From Trichopria drosophilae (Eukaryota > Arthropoda > Insecta > Hymenoptera > Diapriidae), in assembly GCA_030407085.1 (NCBI GenBank), contig CM059587.1, positions 71,723,001 through 71,787,000 on the forward strand: a stretch of 64,000 bases of DNA. The letters run 5' to 3'. Shown here piece by piece: positions 1 to 12,176 of the stretch (its first letter is position 1; every line of letters starts with the position of its first letter). The position numbers and the translations under genes are program-made. A model generated the notes under the pieces. That model worked only from the letters and a program-made list of their open reading frames with translations, did not search any database and was not told where the DNA came from.

Positions 1-2740
1 CTTGCGAAAGGGATCAGCTACGATTTTAAACAAGACGGACTTTTAATCTAGAAATTATACAGAAACTTTCCCTGAAAGTAGATTTTGGATCCATTTTCAT
101 CAAACCTAAGCCTGCTTCAAGACCACCGTGACCTAACGTTGGTCAAAATTTCTTCCTTTGCTGCTTGGGAGTTTAATTGTTGTATTAGAAATATGATTTC
201 TAAGTCAATAGATCAATCAGCATATGTTAATAATCATATGGTTTGCTTCTTAATAACTTTCCATCAAAAGAAAATCCACTGTAACTACTCATCATAATCG
301 AGAACACTGAAAAATAAATTCTTGACTACTTTTTAACTACTGAAAGTATTTAAATAGGTGTCCTCGACGGAATTTTATAGATTATAGTTACAACCATAAA
401 GGAGTTAAATAAACAAAAAATAAAGTTATGGAAACGACCTTTTGGCAGTAAATTGTACTACATTTAAAAACCATTTTTTAGAGTCTAACAATCTACCTAG
501 TACATCAAAAACTATTCAACATGCTAGAGCGATATATTTTTTATTGGATTTAGCAACAATTTTTAGTTGAATTAACTTCTTTACGTTAGTAACTGCAACT
601 TAGAAAAGTTGCTTGAAGCGTATCGAGCTACTCTGCGTAGTTAAAAAGTAGTCAAATCAAGTAAGAATTTTTCTTGAAATTTTTTTTAGTGGAAATATTT
701 TTAGTGCAGCTTTTTTATTATATTAGTGCATGCTTTTTTGAGCTTTATGCATAGTATCGCATTTCTTGATCTCCATACATTCGGAATACTTGTTTGTTTA
801 CTGGGTGAATAATATTAACTTAAGTAAAAATAGTAAAATTGACAACATCAACAAAGTTACGCTAACAAAAATAGTATTTCTTTTTAATCTCGACACAACT
901 TCTCAATGGCAGTCGAATTTGTCAAGTAAATTTTTTTTCCAACTAAATTTGATTTTTCGTAAATGTTTGAAAATATATTTAACAAATCTAGTTCACGGTG
1001 AATTTTTTGTTTAATCTTTCTCCTCATTTGTTGGAGGATTCAAAAAATGGAATTCAGGTATTCAAAAGAATTCAAATTCTGAATTTTTTGAAATCGATCT
1101 TCTTTTGATGGGTTTTCTGAATTCAGTCACGAAGATTGATGTCTGATGCACAATTTGTACGATGGGCGAAAATGCTACTTTCTTACAGTTTTTGAATATT
1201 TAAACATCTATAATTATTTTAAATATGTATTAGTTTCGAATTATTAAGTAGTTGGACGCTTATTGGTAATAAAATGTTACTGACAACTACACTGACAAAA
1301 ATCTCAAATTTACAAAATCATAGAAACAGAAATTAATTCACTTTGTCATCTTGATTGAAATGTCCTAAAGGACATGAATTCGTCATACAGACTACGAAAT
1401 CACATACTGTGCTTTTGTTACAGCGTAAATAAAATATATCGATTAAGACATTCCATTTGGAATCTACCCTGTAATTCCCCCTGAATCGCGTGTAGTTTAT
1501 TGATTTTCTGACAATAACCCGTATGAAAATTGAGATGTCATGCTGAACTAATTTAATATCCTCGTATGAAGAAATGTTCAGTAACTTTGTAAGTATAGTA
1601 AATTATGTATGTATTCCTTAACAGCGATTACATTAAGGGTGGTTTTTAATGGCTAGAAACAAAATGAATGTGATTGATTTAAAAATACACTAAATTTCAA
1701 TTCGATATCTGTAAAATTGGAAAAGATATCGACCATCGAAGATCGGTTTATACTAAAACAATAATAAATCTTTGAATGTTTCTTTCGAAACTACATTTGC
1801 AATAAAAAAATTTGTACTTTCTTATTTTCTAATATTTACTAAAGGAATATTATGTATTTTTGATTTCGTACATTCGAAAATTTTATTTTCTATTTTTTAT
1901 TATTTATTATTTTTAGATTGTCGTATTGCATTTTAAGTAGTATGTTTTATATGCAACTAATTGTGATTTACTCATCGTTCACGTTTCACCAGAAAACCAT
2001 ACCAAATATACCTAAATGCAAAAGATAATTTGCAATGTTAGTTTTGTATAGTTCGCTTAAAATTATAGAGAAAAATAGCGGAATATAAGCCTATATTCTA
2101 CCACGATTTGTCGTATATTTTAATAATCCTTAGAACTTTCGATAACAGTTTCAAAACTCTACTATGTCTGAACTTTGCGTTGAACTTTTTTTTAAAGTAC
2201 CCATCCTTCATAACTTTATACAAAGAGAGAGAGAGAGAGTGCCAAAGAAACTTAACACTGAAAAAAAGATTTGTTCTTATATATTTTATGATTTTTGAGA
2301 TCACATTTCAAATCCGATGTAAACGACTGATAATGACGATGTTTAGTTTTCAGTCGTATGTAGCACTCTAGTAGCAAACAATATTAGCATCCTCCACCTT
2401 TTTCTGTTTCCTCGTTCAGTATTATTTATTATTGTCTAAATAAACCTACTTAATTACTTAATAATTTAAGGTTTCATATTTTAATACTTTACTAAAAGAA
2501 ATTGTATACGGCAAATGCTACTAGTACTCACTGACCAGCAAGCAATTAATTTAGCATATATAGAACTAGGGTATATTTGTCTATGAGAAATGTTTCAAGG
2601 GAATAGCAAATTATCCGATTTAAACAACAATTACTACATTAATTTAACCTCGAACTATTAGTCAAAATAAATTCTTGTAAAATATGTGAATACCATTTTA
2701 TTATTATATTTATTATTATGCGTTCTACAATACGCCGTGG
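1..2740. other. AT-rich DNA without a recognised gene
   Basis: Only short open frames occur here and none resembles a known protein. Visible items are minor: a (GA)n tract at about 2223-2240, a small palindromic stretch around 1045-1110 built from repeated GAATTC-type words, and a segment at about 890-950 that resembles 3218-3262 (both carry 'ACTTCTCAATG' followed by 'GTCAAGTAAATTTTTTT'). This suggests diverged dispersed repeats rather than function. Confidence 0.6.
2223..2240. repeat. (GA)n microsatellite
   Basis: An uninterrupted alternation of G and A of about 18 bases. It is a simple-sequence repeat with no other assigned role. Confidence 0.85.
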
Positions 2741-2924
2741 TTGGATTTCATTTTTGTTTACATACAAAACCAATATGGCGGCTTTATTGCAAAAAAGGGC
2801 GTAAAAATCAACCATTTTTTTTACATCGATATTTTTGTAAGAAAACGTTATTTTGATACTGAATAAAGTGGCACAAAATGGCAAAAACTGTTAAAACTTA
2901 AAAATTGTGTAGTAGATTATAATG

Positions 2925-3180
2925 AAAATTCAAAATGGCGTCTTGAAAATTGAGGATATTGTAAAAAAATTTGCAATTTTCAAGTATGTTGGATCAAACG
3001 TTATCACTTCAACTAAACGTAACGAAACTTGGTATGTAGGGGTTTTTGAGGTCGCTGATTACGAACCCCCCATGATTTTCCAAAATTCAAAATGGCGGAT
3101 CCAATATGGAGGACCAAGGTAGTAACATTTTTAGCAAATTTCACGAAACTTTTTAGAAAACCATGTCCAGTTTCGTAATC
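2925..3180 (+). repeat. Dispersed 'AAAATGGCGGATCC' repeat, two diverged units
   Basis: Two copies of a recurrent module occur about 160 bp apart. 'TTCAAAATGGCG' lies at about 2929-2940 and 'TTCAAAATGGCGGATCC' at about 3086-3102. The second is preceded by the companion motif 'GGTCGCTGATTACGAA' at about 3050-3065. An inverted 'TTCGTAATCAGCTACCCC' follows at 3172-3189. The same paired motifs recur, diverged, at about 10.4, 10.75, 11.35, 25.3, 25.7, 36.3-36.6, 56.8, 58.55 and 62.2 kb, so this is a dispersed repeat family. A further fragment with 'CCAATATGGCGG' lies at 2770-2781. An open frame of 66 codons running through it is a by-product of the repeat. Confidence 0.75.
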
Positions 3181-3984
3181 AGCTACCCCAAAAACACATT
3201 TATACTAAGTTTACTCGATTCAACTTCTCAATGATGGTTAAAGTCAAGTAAATTTTTTTCAGTGTAGAAACTGTCGAATATTCCACTAAATGTAATAAAG
3301 GCAACATATCTAATTAGACGTCAATCAATACCTTCGTAACTAAAAAATTTGTTACGTTTAACATTTTTCGAAAGTAAAGATCAAATATATTGATCGATAA
3401 AACGAATTATACTGCTAAACATCGTTTAATTGAAATTGGTCAGATCAATTGTTGTAGATCTAGTTAGATTTGCTCATATAATCAGTTCCAAATATGATTT
3501 AGTATTCAATATAAACTTCAAGATAAATTAAGATCTGATTTCTACACATAAATTGTTGTGATTAGCCCCATGTTATAAATGCTTTGGTTAATTTTCAGTG
3601 AAATTCATATATTTTGACGAAAACTGTACATGCTGTTATTTGTACTTGACCATATACCGTATTTTTGGTCATATTTAGGTTATATGTCACTTAAATACCA
3701 ATTATCAACAAATAAACAAAACGTATATATGTTCCCGCTAAATGTGTAATGTTATTAATTCATCTAAAAAGGGTATAATTAAAGTTCCTTTATGGTACAT
3801 TAGTATTCATTATGTATACTGAATGAGATAGCATATATAGATTAGTTGCATTATGTGAAAATTAGTATAAAATATTGTGCATATGAAACATATTAATTAA
3901 AAACATCTTTCTAAAGAATTATGAAAAGGTCGACCGATAATACAGTAATTTATATTTTATAAGTGTAAAATTCTTTTGTATGGG

Positions 3985-5340
3985 TGATTCTCCGGAAACA
4001 GGGCATTTTCGTGTCTTTACGTTATATCTTACAAAAACTTTGACAATAAATGATTAAATTTCGATAGAAATGTTAAATAAACATCCCTGGCCCATGTTAA
4101 TTTGAAAAAATAATACTTTTGTTACAAAAAACTGGTGTAAAATGACATTTAAAGACTAAAAGTTGCATTTTTGATATGTCCAAACCTCTAAGTTCAAAAC
4201 TTTAAAATATTAGCGCTATTAAGAAACCAAATTATTTTAATTTATTCAAATAATATTTCTATAGTATAGCTCAAACTGTAAAATTTCTCTCTGTATAATA
4301 TTTAATTAAATCAATATATATACTTATATATATACAATATATATACTTTATAATTATTGAAATATTAATGTCTTAAGAAATTTCTATGAGGTAACGACAA
4401 TGCGTAAACTGGTATAAATGAACTGGAAATAATTAACTTTTTAACTAAAACTTATGGGAAAATCAAAGAAAAAACACTACACTTTACTAATCCTCCATAG
4501 AAAATTGAATAGAGAACATATTTACCTCATGAACACGTAAAAACTGTATAAAAATACTACGTATTTTTATTAAATTAATTGTCGTCACCCGTCCTAATTT
4601 TGGTATTTTGATACAAACAGCAATTAAAAACGATGAAAACTTAAAGATTAAAGGAATAAACGTTACTGGCAATTTTTTTTAAATTTATTATTGTTTAAAA
4701 TATGTAAAATTGGATTTTTTTACAATTTTTCATTGTCGTTACCAAACATTTGGCGTATCAGGTACGATTTTTTTAGACGAGTATTTTCATGAGCCGTGAC
4801 CGTCCAAAGAACAAATATCTAGTGTGATTGTTAATTTAAATAATAATAAGTATAGTTTCTTTATATTTGTTACAACGTTATGAATCAAGTTTATTATGAA
4901 ATAATATTGTTTATTAAAATTATGAATATAATATTATCATTGTAGTTACTAACCAACGACACATTAACTTTAATAAATTTATTTTGTCTAAAACTTCTTC
5001 AAAAATTCATGTGTTTTTCTTAATTTTTTAATTATTACTTAATAAATAATTTTCATTTATTCACAAAAATGCACTAAATCAGATATGTACATTATGTTTT
5101 TGACTATTTAGAGTTATTTTTTTCAAGTTTTTAATAAGCAATTGTTGGTTTATATATCCGTATGAAAATGCGTCATAGTAAAAGTCTTCCCCTTTCTTTT
5201 AAAATAATTTTGTAGCGTGACTACTTTAACAATAACTTAACTTAGTGCTAATAAGCAAGAATCCATTAAAAAAAACGAATTTACAGTAACTTAAAAAAAA
5301 AAATTTTCATTCTTGAAAATGCCCTGTTTTTGGAGAATCA
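3985..5340. mobile_element. 1.36-kb non-autonomous DNA transposon with 26-bp TIRs
   Basis: The left end (3985-4010) and the reverse complement of the right end (5315-5340) match at 24 of 26 positions. Both begin TGATTCTCC and end ACAGGGCATTTTC; the only difference is GG versus AA in the middle. The interior is very AT-rich, has a TA-rich tract near 4310-4350, and carries no transposase-like open frame, so the element is non-autonomous or a deletion derivative. I could not identify a clear target-site duplication: the right end runs directly into a TA repeat, which may have blurred it. Superfamily unassigned. Confidence 0.75.
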
Positions 5341-5356
5341 TATATATATATATATA
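5341..5356. repeat. (TA)8 microsatellite
   Basis: A pure TA alternation sits exactly between the right TIR of the 1.36-kb element and the start of the minisatellite. It may mark a TA-type insertion site that later expanded, but that is inference. Confidence 0.85.
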
Positions 5357-5895
5357 AAACCACATCCATCCATGTAAAAAGTCCACACAAATCTACGTAG
5401 AATTTCGCGTAAAGAATCCATACAAAAAACCACGTAGAAAATCCACATGGAATTCACGTACAATTTCCATATGAAATTCAAACAAAAAATCCACATAGAA
5501 AATTCCCATCGAATCCTCGTAGAAAATCCACACCAACAATCCACGAAGAAAATCTACACAAATCTACGTAGAATAATTCGCCTACTGGAATCCATACAAA
5601 AAATCCACACAGATATATCCACATGGAATCTACGTAAAAAATCCACATGGAATCCACGTAGAAAATCTACATAGAATCTACTGAAAAAATCCACATGGAA
5701 TCCACGTGGAAAATCCACATCAATCCATGTAGAAATTCCACATGAAATCCACGTCGAATCAACACAAATTCACGTAGAAAATCCACGTAGAATCAACACA
5801 AAAAAATGAACGTGAAAAATCAACGTGGAATCTACGTAAAAAATCCACACAAATCACACACGGAAAATCAATGTGGAATTCAACGTGAATTTTTT
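5357..5895. repeat. Degenerate minisatellite of about 22-25-bp units
   Basis: The stretch is a head-to-tail array of variants of 'AAAATCCACATGGAATCCACGTAG', here given only as its pieces 'AAAATCCACATGG' and 'AATCCACGTAG'. Roughly twenty units can be followed. They differ by substitutions and small indels, and unit length varies. Two open frames on opposite strands (5338-5544 and 5447-5674) exist only because the repeat lacks stops in those frames; their low-complexity translations are not proteins. Confidence 0.9.
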
Positions 5896-6587
5896 TCAAT
5901 TGAGTATATAGTCACTGAAAAAATAAACTCGATAATATAACATGAAAATATACGGATGGTTTAGAAACCCATAAATAACAACATATGTAGTATTAAACCA
6001 CATAAAGACACACTACCTTTACTAAAATATAGTAATGCTAGGTATTACATAACATAAAATCGCTTGTCTTCATTGTGACAAAGTATACGTTGGAGAAACT
6101 GTTCGACGTTTAGTAACACGATTTAAAGAACATAAAAAAAAACACAAGGAAAACAGGAAGCATACACGGGCCACATGATGCATCGTATCAATACGGGTAG
6201 CAATTTTGACTATAATAATACAAAAATCTCGGCAACCAAAAAAAACATAGTCAAAAAACAAAACAAATGTTAAATAGTTAATTTACCCTATAACGTTTTA
6301 ATTTATCTCAAATTATAATAATAAATGGTCGTATATAAATGTAAACAAATATGTTTAGTATTAAAATATACATCCATTTGAAAATGTTATTGAACTATTT
6401 ACCAATTTGTGAATATTTCAAAGAAAAATCTATTACGTAGGTAGGATATGGTGTGATTTGTTCCTCTGTTCTCGTGAATCTAATTCAATGCATGTTTAAT
6501 TGCCTGCATTTTTCAAAATTAAAACGATGTGAATACATGATCCGAACTAGTAAATTGCAGTCAGCATTCAATTGTATATGTGCCGTA
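5896..6587. other. AT-rich spacer without a recognised gene
   Basis: No recognisable coding frame or repeat was found. The short frame on the minus strand at 6070-6261 has an unremarkable composition and no family resemblance. Confidence 0.5.
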
Positions 6588-7395
6588 GCGGATGGATTCC
6601 TCCGGATTGAAATCACAGATTCATTCGGACTGAAATTGTAAAATGAAGTTCGGCTGATTGCCCAATAAACGAAAACGAATAAGATCGAATTCAGAAATTA
6701 CGTTTCCAATTCGGTTTCTTGACATTTCGAATTGAGAAACGTCACAACCTAAGTCGAAGTTCATCAATTCAATATATTGACGTGAATTTCTGAATATTTT
6801 AATTCGGTAGGTCTTATTATGAATATTTTTTTATTATAAAGAAAGAAGAAAAACAAATGTTACGTCCGTAATAGACATTGTTTACTTTAACATATATTAT
6901 TCTTACTTAGTTCCGGTGAAATTGATTACATTTTAGTTCGTGTGTTCGTGTAAAAACTGCTAGCCAATGTTTTGTAGGTTATGTTTATGTTCTACTCACG
7001 TATTATATCGGCTTAGAATAAAAGAATTTCAATGAAAATGACCAAGAAACCGAAATAAAATCGAAATATTCAATTCGTTTCAATTCTTTTTCGTTTGTTG
7101 GGTGAAAATTCATGTCCGAATAACACTGGATTCGTTTGGATTGACATCGCTGAATGAAACGGATTGAAAATAATTTTCGGAATTATGTGGAATTCATTCG
7201 GATTTAAAATAGCTAAATGAAACATATTGAACCTTTTGTACTGAGTCGGATTTAGTTCGGATTGAATAAACGGAATGAAACGGATTGGAACAGATTTGAA
7301 AAATAGGTGTGTAATAACTCGGATTAGATCGACGAAGCATTCCAGAATTACGTCAGATTAAATTTCTATCCGATACTTCCGCCGGTGCTTATAAT
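6588..7395 (+). repeat. Degenerate 'CGGATTGAAA' repeat, split by a nested element
   Basis: Both flanks of the 6661-7102 element carry many variants of the words 'TTCGGATTGAA', 'GAATGAAACGGATTG' and 'GAATTCATTCGGA'. The left flank covers 6588-6660 and the right flank 7103-7395. The same words occur in reverse complement at 31995-32190 and 32385-32397, including the run 'TTATTCAATCCGAA' there, so this is a dispersed family present in opposite orientation at two loci. Nothing suggests coding. Confidence 0.7.
6661..7102. mobile_element. 442-bp MITE with about 80-bp TIRs, termini CCCAAYAAACGAAAA
   Basis: The left end reads CCCAATAAACGAAAACG and the reverse complement of the right end reads CCCAACAAACGAAAAAG. 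Similarity continues inward for about 80 bp, including the shared word 'TTCGGTTTCTTG' (6711-6722 and its inverse near 7047-7058). The interior is AT-rich and non-coding. The element interrupts the CGGATTGAAA repeat, so it is the younger of the two. No clean target duplication was found. A related terminus, 'TTTTCGTTTGCTGGG', occurs at 38839-38853. Confidence 0.75.
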
Positions 7396-8070
7396 ATCTG
7401 TGACGGTGACTTACCCTTAAAACAAGGAAGTACCAATATTTACGTAAAAATATAATCTGGTGGGAAATCCAGTATCCACTAGATATTTCTGGATAAGCGA
7501 ATAATATAACTCATGCCCTAAGCTAACAAATTATCGCCAATAAAAAATAGACCACTAACTTAAAATGCGATAAATAACTCCATAACGAAAATGTGCCGCT
7601 AAAGGTTTAACATTTTTTTTTTTGCAAATCATGAAATTCTTTTGCGACGCTGCCATTTCAGTATTTTTTAGAAAGCATACTTCATTTTTGGTAGATTTTC
7701 TTTGATTTTATAAATACATTCTAATGCTGTAGGTAGATGAAAGTTAAGATGAGAGACTGAGCGCCAAAAAGTGACAAATAATAACAACAATGTTTGGAAA
7801 TAAATTGACGATGTAATTTTTTAAGGTGATACACCAGTCAAACCTTTTATATTGACCTAGGACTGGTAATTTCTTGTAGAGTATTGTTTATTCGTACTAA
7901 AAATCCTTGATTCATTTGTTTAAATAATCTGAAAAATTCGTAAGTAAGTAATGTAAATATTTTATTAAGACTGAACAGGTCTTGTTTCTATAAGTAATAT
8001 ACTTCACGACGATCAAATGTCCTTAATTCGAAATTACCTCATATAATAAATTTAATTGAGTTAACTTTAA
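7396..8070. other. AT-rich spacer without a recognised gene
   Basis: No recognisable gene. There is only a small imperfect hairpin around 7829-7868, with 'ACCAGTC' facing 'GACTGGT'. Confidence 0.5.
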
Positions 8071-8444
8071 GGGGGTTCTAAAGTGGTCCACCGGTAAGAT
8101 GGAAAACTTCATTAAAAAACGTAAATTCAAGATGACTGAATAAAATTTTCAAACTTCGGTCTCTGTAAGGGCAATTCTAAACACTATAAACAGTTTCCTA
8201 GAAAATACTGAGTATGTTAATTAAGAACTGACCGAAAATTTTTGGAAATGAGTGATTTTTATTTATTTCCAAAAATTCTCGGTCAGTTCTCAATTAATGT
8301 CTTTAGCATTTTTCTATAATACCATCTATAGTAATTAAAATTGCACTTACAGAGCCCGAATTTCGAAAAATCGTTTCAATCACTTTTTATTTACAGTTTT
8401 TAGTTTAAATTCTGACCTTATCGGTTGAGCACTTTATCACCCCC
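8071..8444. mobile_element. Fully fold-back MITE (374 bp)
   Basis: The whole segment is an imperfect palindrome centred near 8257. Left landmarks, with right counterparts read in reverse complement, pair in order: GGGGGTTCTAAAGTG with GGGGGTGATAAAGTG at the ends, 'TCGGTCTCTGTAAGGGCAATT' (trimmed) with its partner at 8338-8362, and 'AACTGACCGAAAATTTTTGGAAA' (trimmed) with 8268-8290 at the centre. The apical arms are almost perfect and leave a loop of about 15 bp. No open frame is present. This is typical of a miniature inverted-repeat or fold-back element. No convincing target-site duplication was seen. Confidence 0.8.
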
Positions 8445-9858
8445 TCAATTCCAAATTTAATTCCAAAATTACAGAAAATAAAGTTATGCTAGCCAAATGG
8501 ATAGATCTTGTTCTTTAGGTCGTGGTTAGCTAAATTTAATATTTACATAGTTAAAAATTAGTTATTATTTAAAATTCGACTAAACACGAAATGAAGTACA
8601 TGTTTTCATAACGAATAAATCTTCGTTTTTATCACTGCGAATGGACACGGGGTATTTCCGTTTTTCATCTTTCATACATCGGTGAAATAAAAGCGAGTAA
8701 AATTCAAATTTAAATTTAAATAATACCCAAGAGAATATGTTGTACCATCAACTCTAACGTTTTAACATAAATATGTAACGTAAATATTTCGTGCGGAAGA
8801 ATATAGTAAATGAATACTAAAAAGGTGATTTACCATGGGATCAAAATTCGATCCCTTGAATACCAGGAATGGAAATTTGTTATTTTTAATTTCAGAATTC
8901 TATCATTCCATGGGGCATGTAATTCATGTATTTTGTGATAAATGTTGTTTACAATTTGAAACCAATTTTTTTCCAAGAGAATTTGTTAAAAAGGAGTTTA
9001 AAACAGCCATAGAGTGTAACAAGTATTAATATTGCAGAATTTGAAAATTACACTAGTAACAAATGAGACAGTTAATATTTTAGTCGACCTCTAAATTTGT
9101 TAAAAAGAACTAAGGATGACTAATTTGAATAAAATACTTTCTCACATTTTTTATTTTTATTGGTAGTCTTTATGTGTTGTTATTCAATACAATTTAATTG
9201 ATCATTACAGAAGCGATTATTTTTTGTATTTGTGGTTTGGGTAAACGATCAAAAACAAAATACAAAAATGTTAAAATATGAATATTTCATATTCATTATA
9301 TGAAATATTTTTAAACTCTAGCCGCTTAAAAATCAGCTATTGTTATGTTAATAACAAAATCATTCATAGTCAATTGAATGTTAATAATTAGAAATAATTT
9401 TGTTTATTGTTTCATATAAGTAGCCTCTTTATTTCACGAATGAAGAAGCCAATTTGGCATACAAAAACCGCCAGGCTTGGAAGTATAATAGTGCATTTTA
9501 AATAGCTACACACAGGCAATTTGTAGTAAACTCATTTTCAAATTGTCAAACATTTAATGCAATGTTTTTCTATTTTTTCCAGAAAATTTTCATTAGAAAT
9601 CACGTTTTTAGTGCACTGAGAAACATCTACCTAACAAATACCGCTTGCTAGTTTTTACCCTACCGATTTTACTATTTTCATTCATGTTATTAATTGGTCA
9701 TAACATTTACTAAAATAGTTGTGGTAAACATTTTTTGGTAGTTATTAATGGCAATAAAATTAAGTTGGTATTGAACTATTATATTGATCACAGTACTAAA
9801 AAATTAGTCAGATTTACTTTTATAATACAGTAGTCACGATATCATGCCGACTTTGGAC
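8445..9858. other. AT-rich spacer without a recognised gene
   Basis: The 64-codon frame at 8835-9029 has no recognisable domain. A short AT palindrome lies near 9278-9312. I see nothing else. Confidence 0.5.
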
Positions 9859-9866
9859 GGGTTTAC

Positions 9867-10248
9867 GGGTGCACCTCGAAAACAAGACAAATCACAAAAC
9901 AGACACTTCAAAAACTCGACTTTCAAAAATCAGACATTTCAAAAACAGATATTAAAAACTTAGGGGTGTACCTCAAAAACCCGACAAATCACAAAACAGA
10001 CACTTCAAAAATCCGACTTTCAAAAACCAGACATTTAAAAAAACAGATATTCAAAAACCAGAGATTCGTAAACCAAATATTTCAAAACACAAACTTTCAA
10101 AGTGTGTTTGCATTTTGAAATGTCTGGTTTTTAATATCTTTTTTTTAATGTCTGTTTTTTAATTTTATTTTTTTTAAGGGTCTGGTTTTTTAATGTTGGG
10201 TTTTTGAAGTGTCTGTTTTCTGATTTGTCTGGTTTTTTAGGTGCACCC
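9867..10248. mobile_element. Fold-back element 1 (GGGTGCA family)
   Basis: It starts GGGTGCACC (9867-9875) and ends GGTGCACCC (10240-10248). The arms are tandem arrays of units like 'CAGACATTTCAAAAA', and the apex lies near 10100-10115. A second internal start, GGGTGTACC at 9964-9972, shows that the outer left 97 bp duplicates the start of the pairing left arm, giving left-left-right architecture. The flanks are GGGTTTAC (9859-9866) and GGTTTTAC (10249-10256), an 8-bp duplication with one mismatch. Eight-bp duplications are made by hAT, P and Merlin-type transposases. The element carries no transposase frame. Confidence 0.85.
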
Positions 10249-10394
10249 GGTTTTACTACATAGTATGTGTATAAATGTATTAAATTTGTCTACCACAATC
10301 ATAAATCATTTGTCGTTTTTTTAAATAAATTTAATCCTTTGCCTCACGCTTTCCACAAGGCATTCAAATAATTTGAATGTTAGCATGTAGAGGT

Positions 10395-11600
10395 AACTGG
10401 GGTAGCTGATTATGAATTTATTAGTCAGATTTTCAAAATTCAAAATGACGCTTCCAAAATAACGGTTCAATTTCTAAAGTTTTTCAAATCAAAAAGTGTA
10501 AGGAACCTATATTACACGTAATATTACAGTACGATTACAATATTACTTTAATATTTCAAAAATAGTCTAACTTATTACTTTATTATAACAATCATATATT
10601 GTAATATTGAACGTCCATATTTTTACTGCAAAAACGTTCAATGTTTAAAGACGACCAAAACAGTTCAAATTTGTAAACTGCGAGCCTAAAATTTGTTAAG
10701 CCCAAAATTCCTTTAATTACTACTTCGAAGAAAATCTTAACAGTGTAGAAATGTCGTCCGCCATATTGAATCCACCATTTTCAATTTCGAAAATGTGACT
10801 AGAAGCTCATCGGTCGGCTAACAAAATAATACAAAAACCCAGTTCTTTGAGCGCCGATTAAGTCACCATTTTGAAACTGAAACATTTTGAGCGCGAAATT
10901 GTTGGTTTCTGCTGTTTTCGGGTGTACATTGCAAATTTAAGAAACAACTATTTTAAAATTGTTAGAATTTTTTATAATAATCAGTTGTATCGTTTTCGAA
11001 ACTAGTTTTGGTCCAATTCTTTCGGCAGGATCCGAAAGAGCAGACTTCGCACATAAGAAACTTTGTTTATTGCCTATCTGTCGTAAGGATACGTTTTATT
11101 TTCGTCAAAATAGTACTGCTTCCTAGAAAAAATTTCTGAAATTTCCGGGCGATTTACATACAAATCTCAACACATTTGTGTTGACAATTTTGCTTGAAGT
11201 GCGATAATGTTGTTAGTTGTGAAGTTTATAAATTTAGTTAAGACATCTATCCATATTAATAGCCAGCGACTCAAAAAAAAAACATGCAGATTTTGGGAAT
11301 CACAAAAATAGCTAAATATTTGATACTTTGTGCTTGTCCTATTGGATCGGCCATATTAAATTTCAAATTCTATGTTCGTATTCATAATCAGTAACAAAAA
11401 TCTCATGAATTATCATTTTCTCCTATAAGGTTAAAATATTTCCATGAATTTGTGGTAAAAAATATTTCCCATCTCATTTAATGCCCACAGGATACAATAT
11501 CTAAAAAAAATGGTTTTTTTTTCAAAAAATAGCCGCCATTTTGCCAATTTTGAAATGTCTCAAACATTTTATCTTTAGCCCCCTTCTTAATTCATTTGGT
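10395..11600. repeat. Cluster of decayed 'AATGGCGG' dispersed repeats
   Basis: Recognisable fragments are: 'GGTAGCTGATTATGAATT' with 'TTCAAAATTCAAAATGACG' (10397-10450); the inverse 'CGCCATATTGAATCCACC' (10749-10770); the inverse 'GGATCGGCCATATTAAAT' (11343-11360) with a following inverse 'TTCATAATCAGTAAC'; and the inverse 'AGCCGCCATTTTGCC' (11530-11544). Orientations are mixed. No coding frame is present. The intervening sequence is too diverged to reconstruct units. Confidence 0.6.
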
Positions 11601-12176
11601 ATTCTTTCAAAACACTTTGAAAAAACGTTATATTATCCTCACTTACGGGACATTTTATAAATTCCACAAAACTTGATTTTTCTATGTGCGATGAACTACC
11701 AATAATAGCTAAAAATTGGGGTATATTAAGTACCTGGCTGATGATCTTGTTCTTTTAAGTCTTAAAATAGTCATGAAGCATTATTGAAACATTACGAAGA
11801 AAAGATTTTAAAAGAAACTATTCAAATAGTTTTAACCCTTAATCCCGACTCCAGGGTCGTTTTCGACCCAGAGAAAATTCAAATTGTACTTTATAAAATG
11901 CACTACTGTAAGCATTTTCAAGCGGCAGGACATATTTGACCCTGGTATGTAGTTGCATCGCCTGTCCAAAAAAACACAGCGCCCATTTTATTAATTTAAA
12001 CAATTTTGTAAAATTTCAAAATTGCTATTTTGAAGAATATACGAAACATTACACAACTGTAAAAGCAGCATGTTAAAATGTTGATTTGTAAGGAAAATAG
12101 ACAAAAGTTTCAATTCAAATTTCAAATTTTTCTTAATTTTTTAACAGAAAGTTCATATTCGAATTGAAACTTTTTT

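Noticed and set aside
5338..5674. Frames on both strands in the minisatellite
   Set aside because: Repetitive translations produced by the tandem repeat.
11829..11960. TTAACCCTTAATCCC followed by GGGTCGTTTTCGACCC, resembling a piggyBac-type terminus
   Set aside because: No matching inverse terminus with TTAA was found downstream; the similarity is too short to call.
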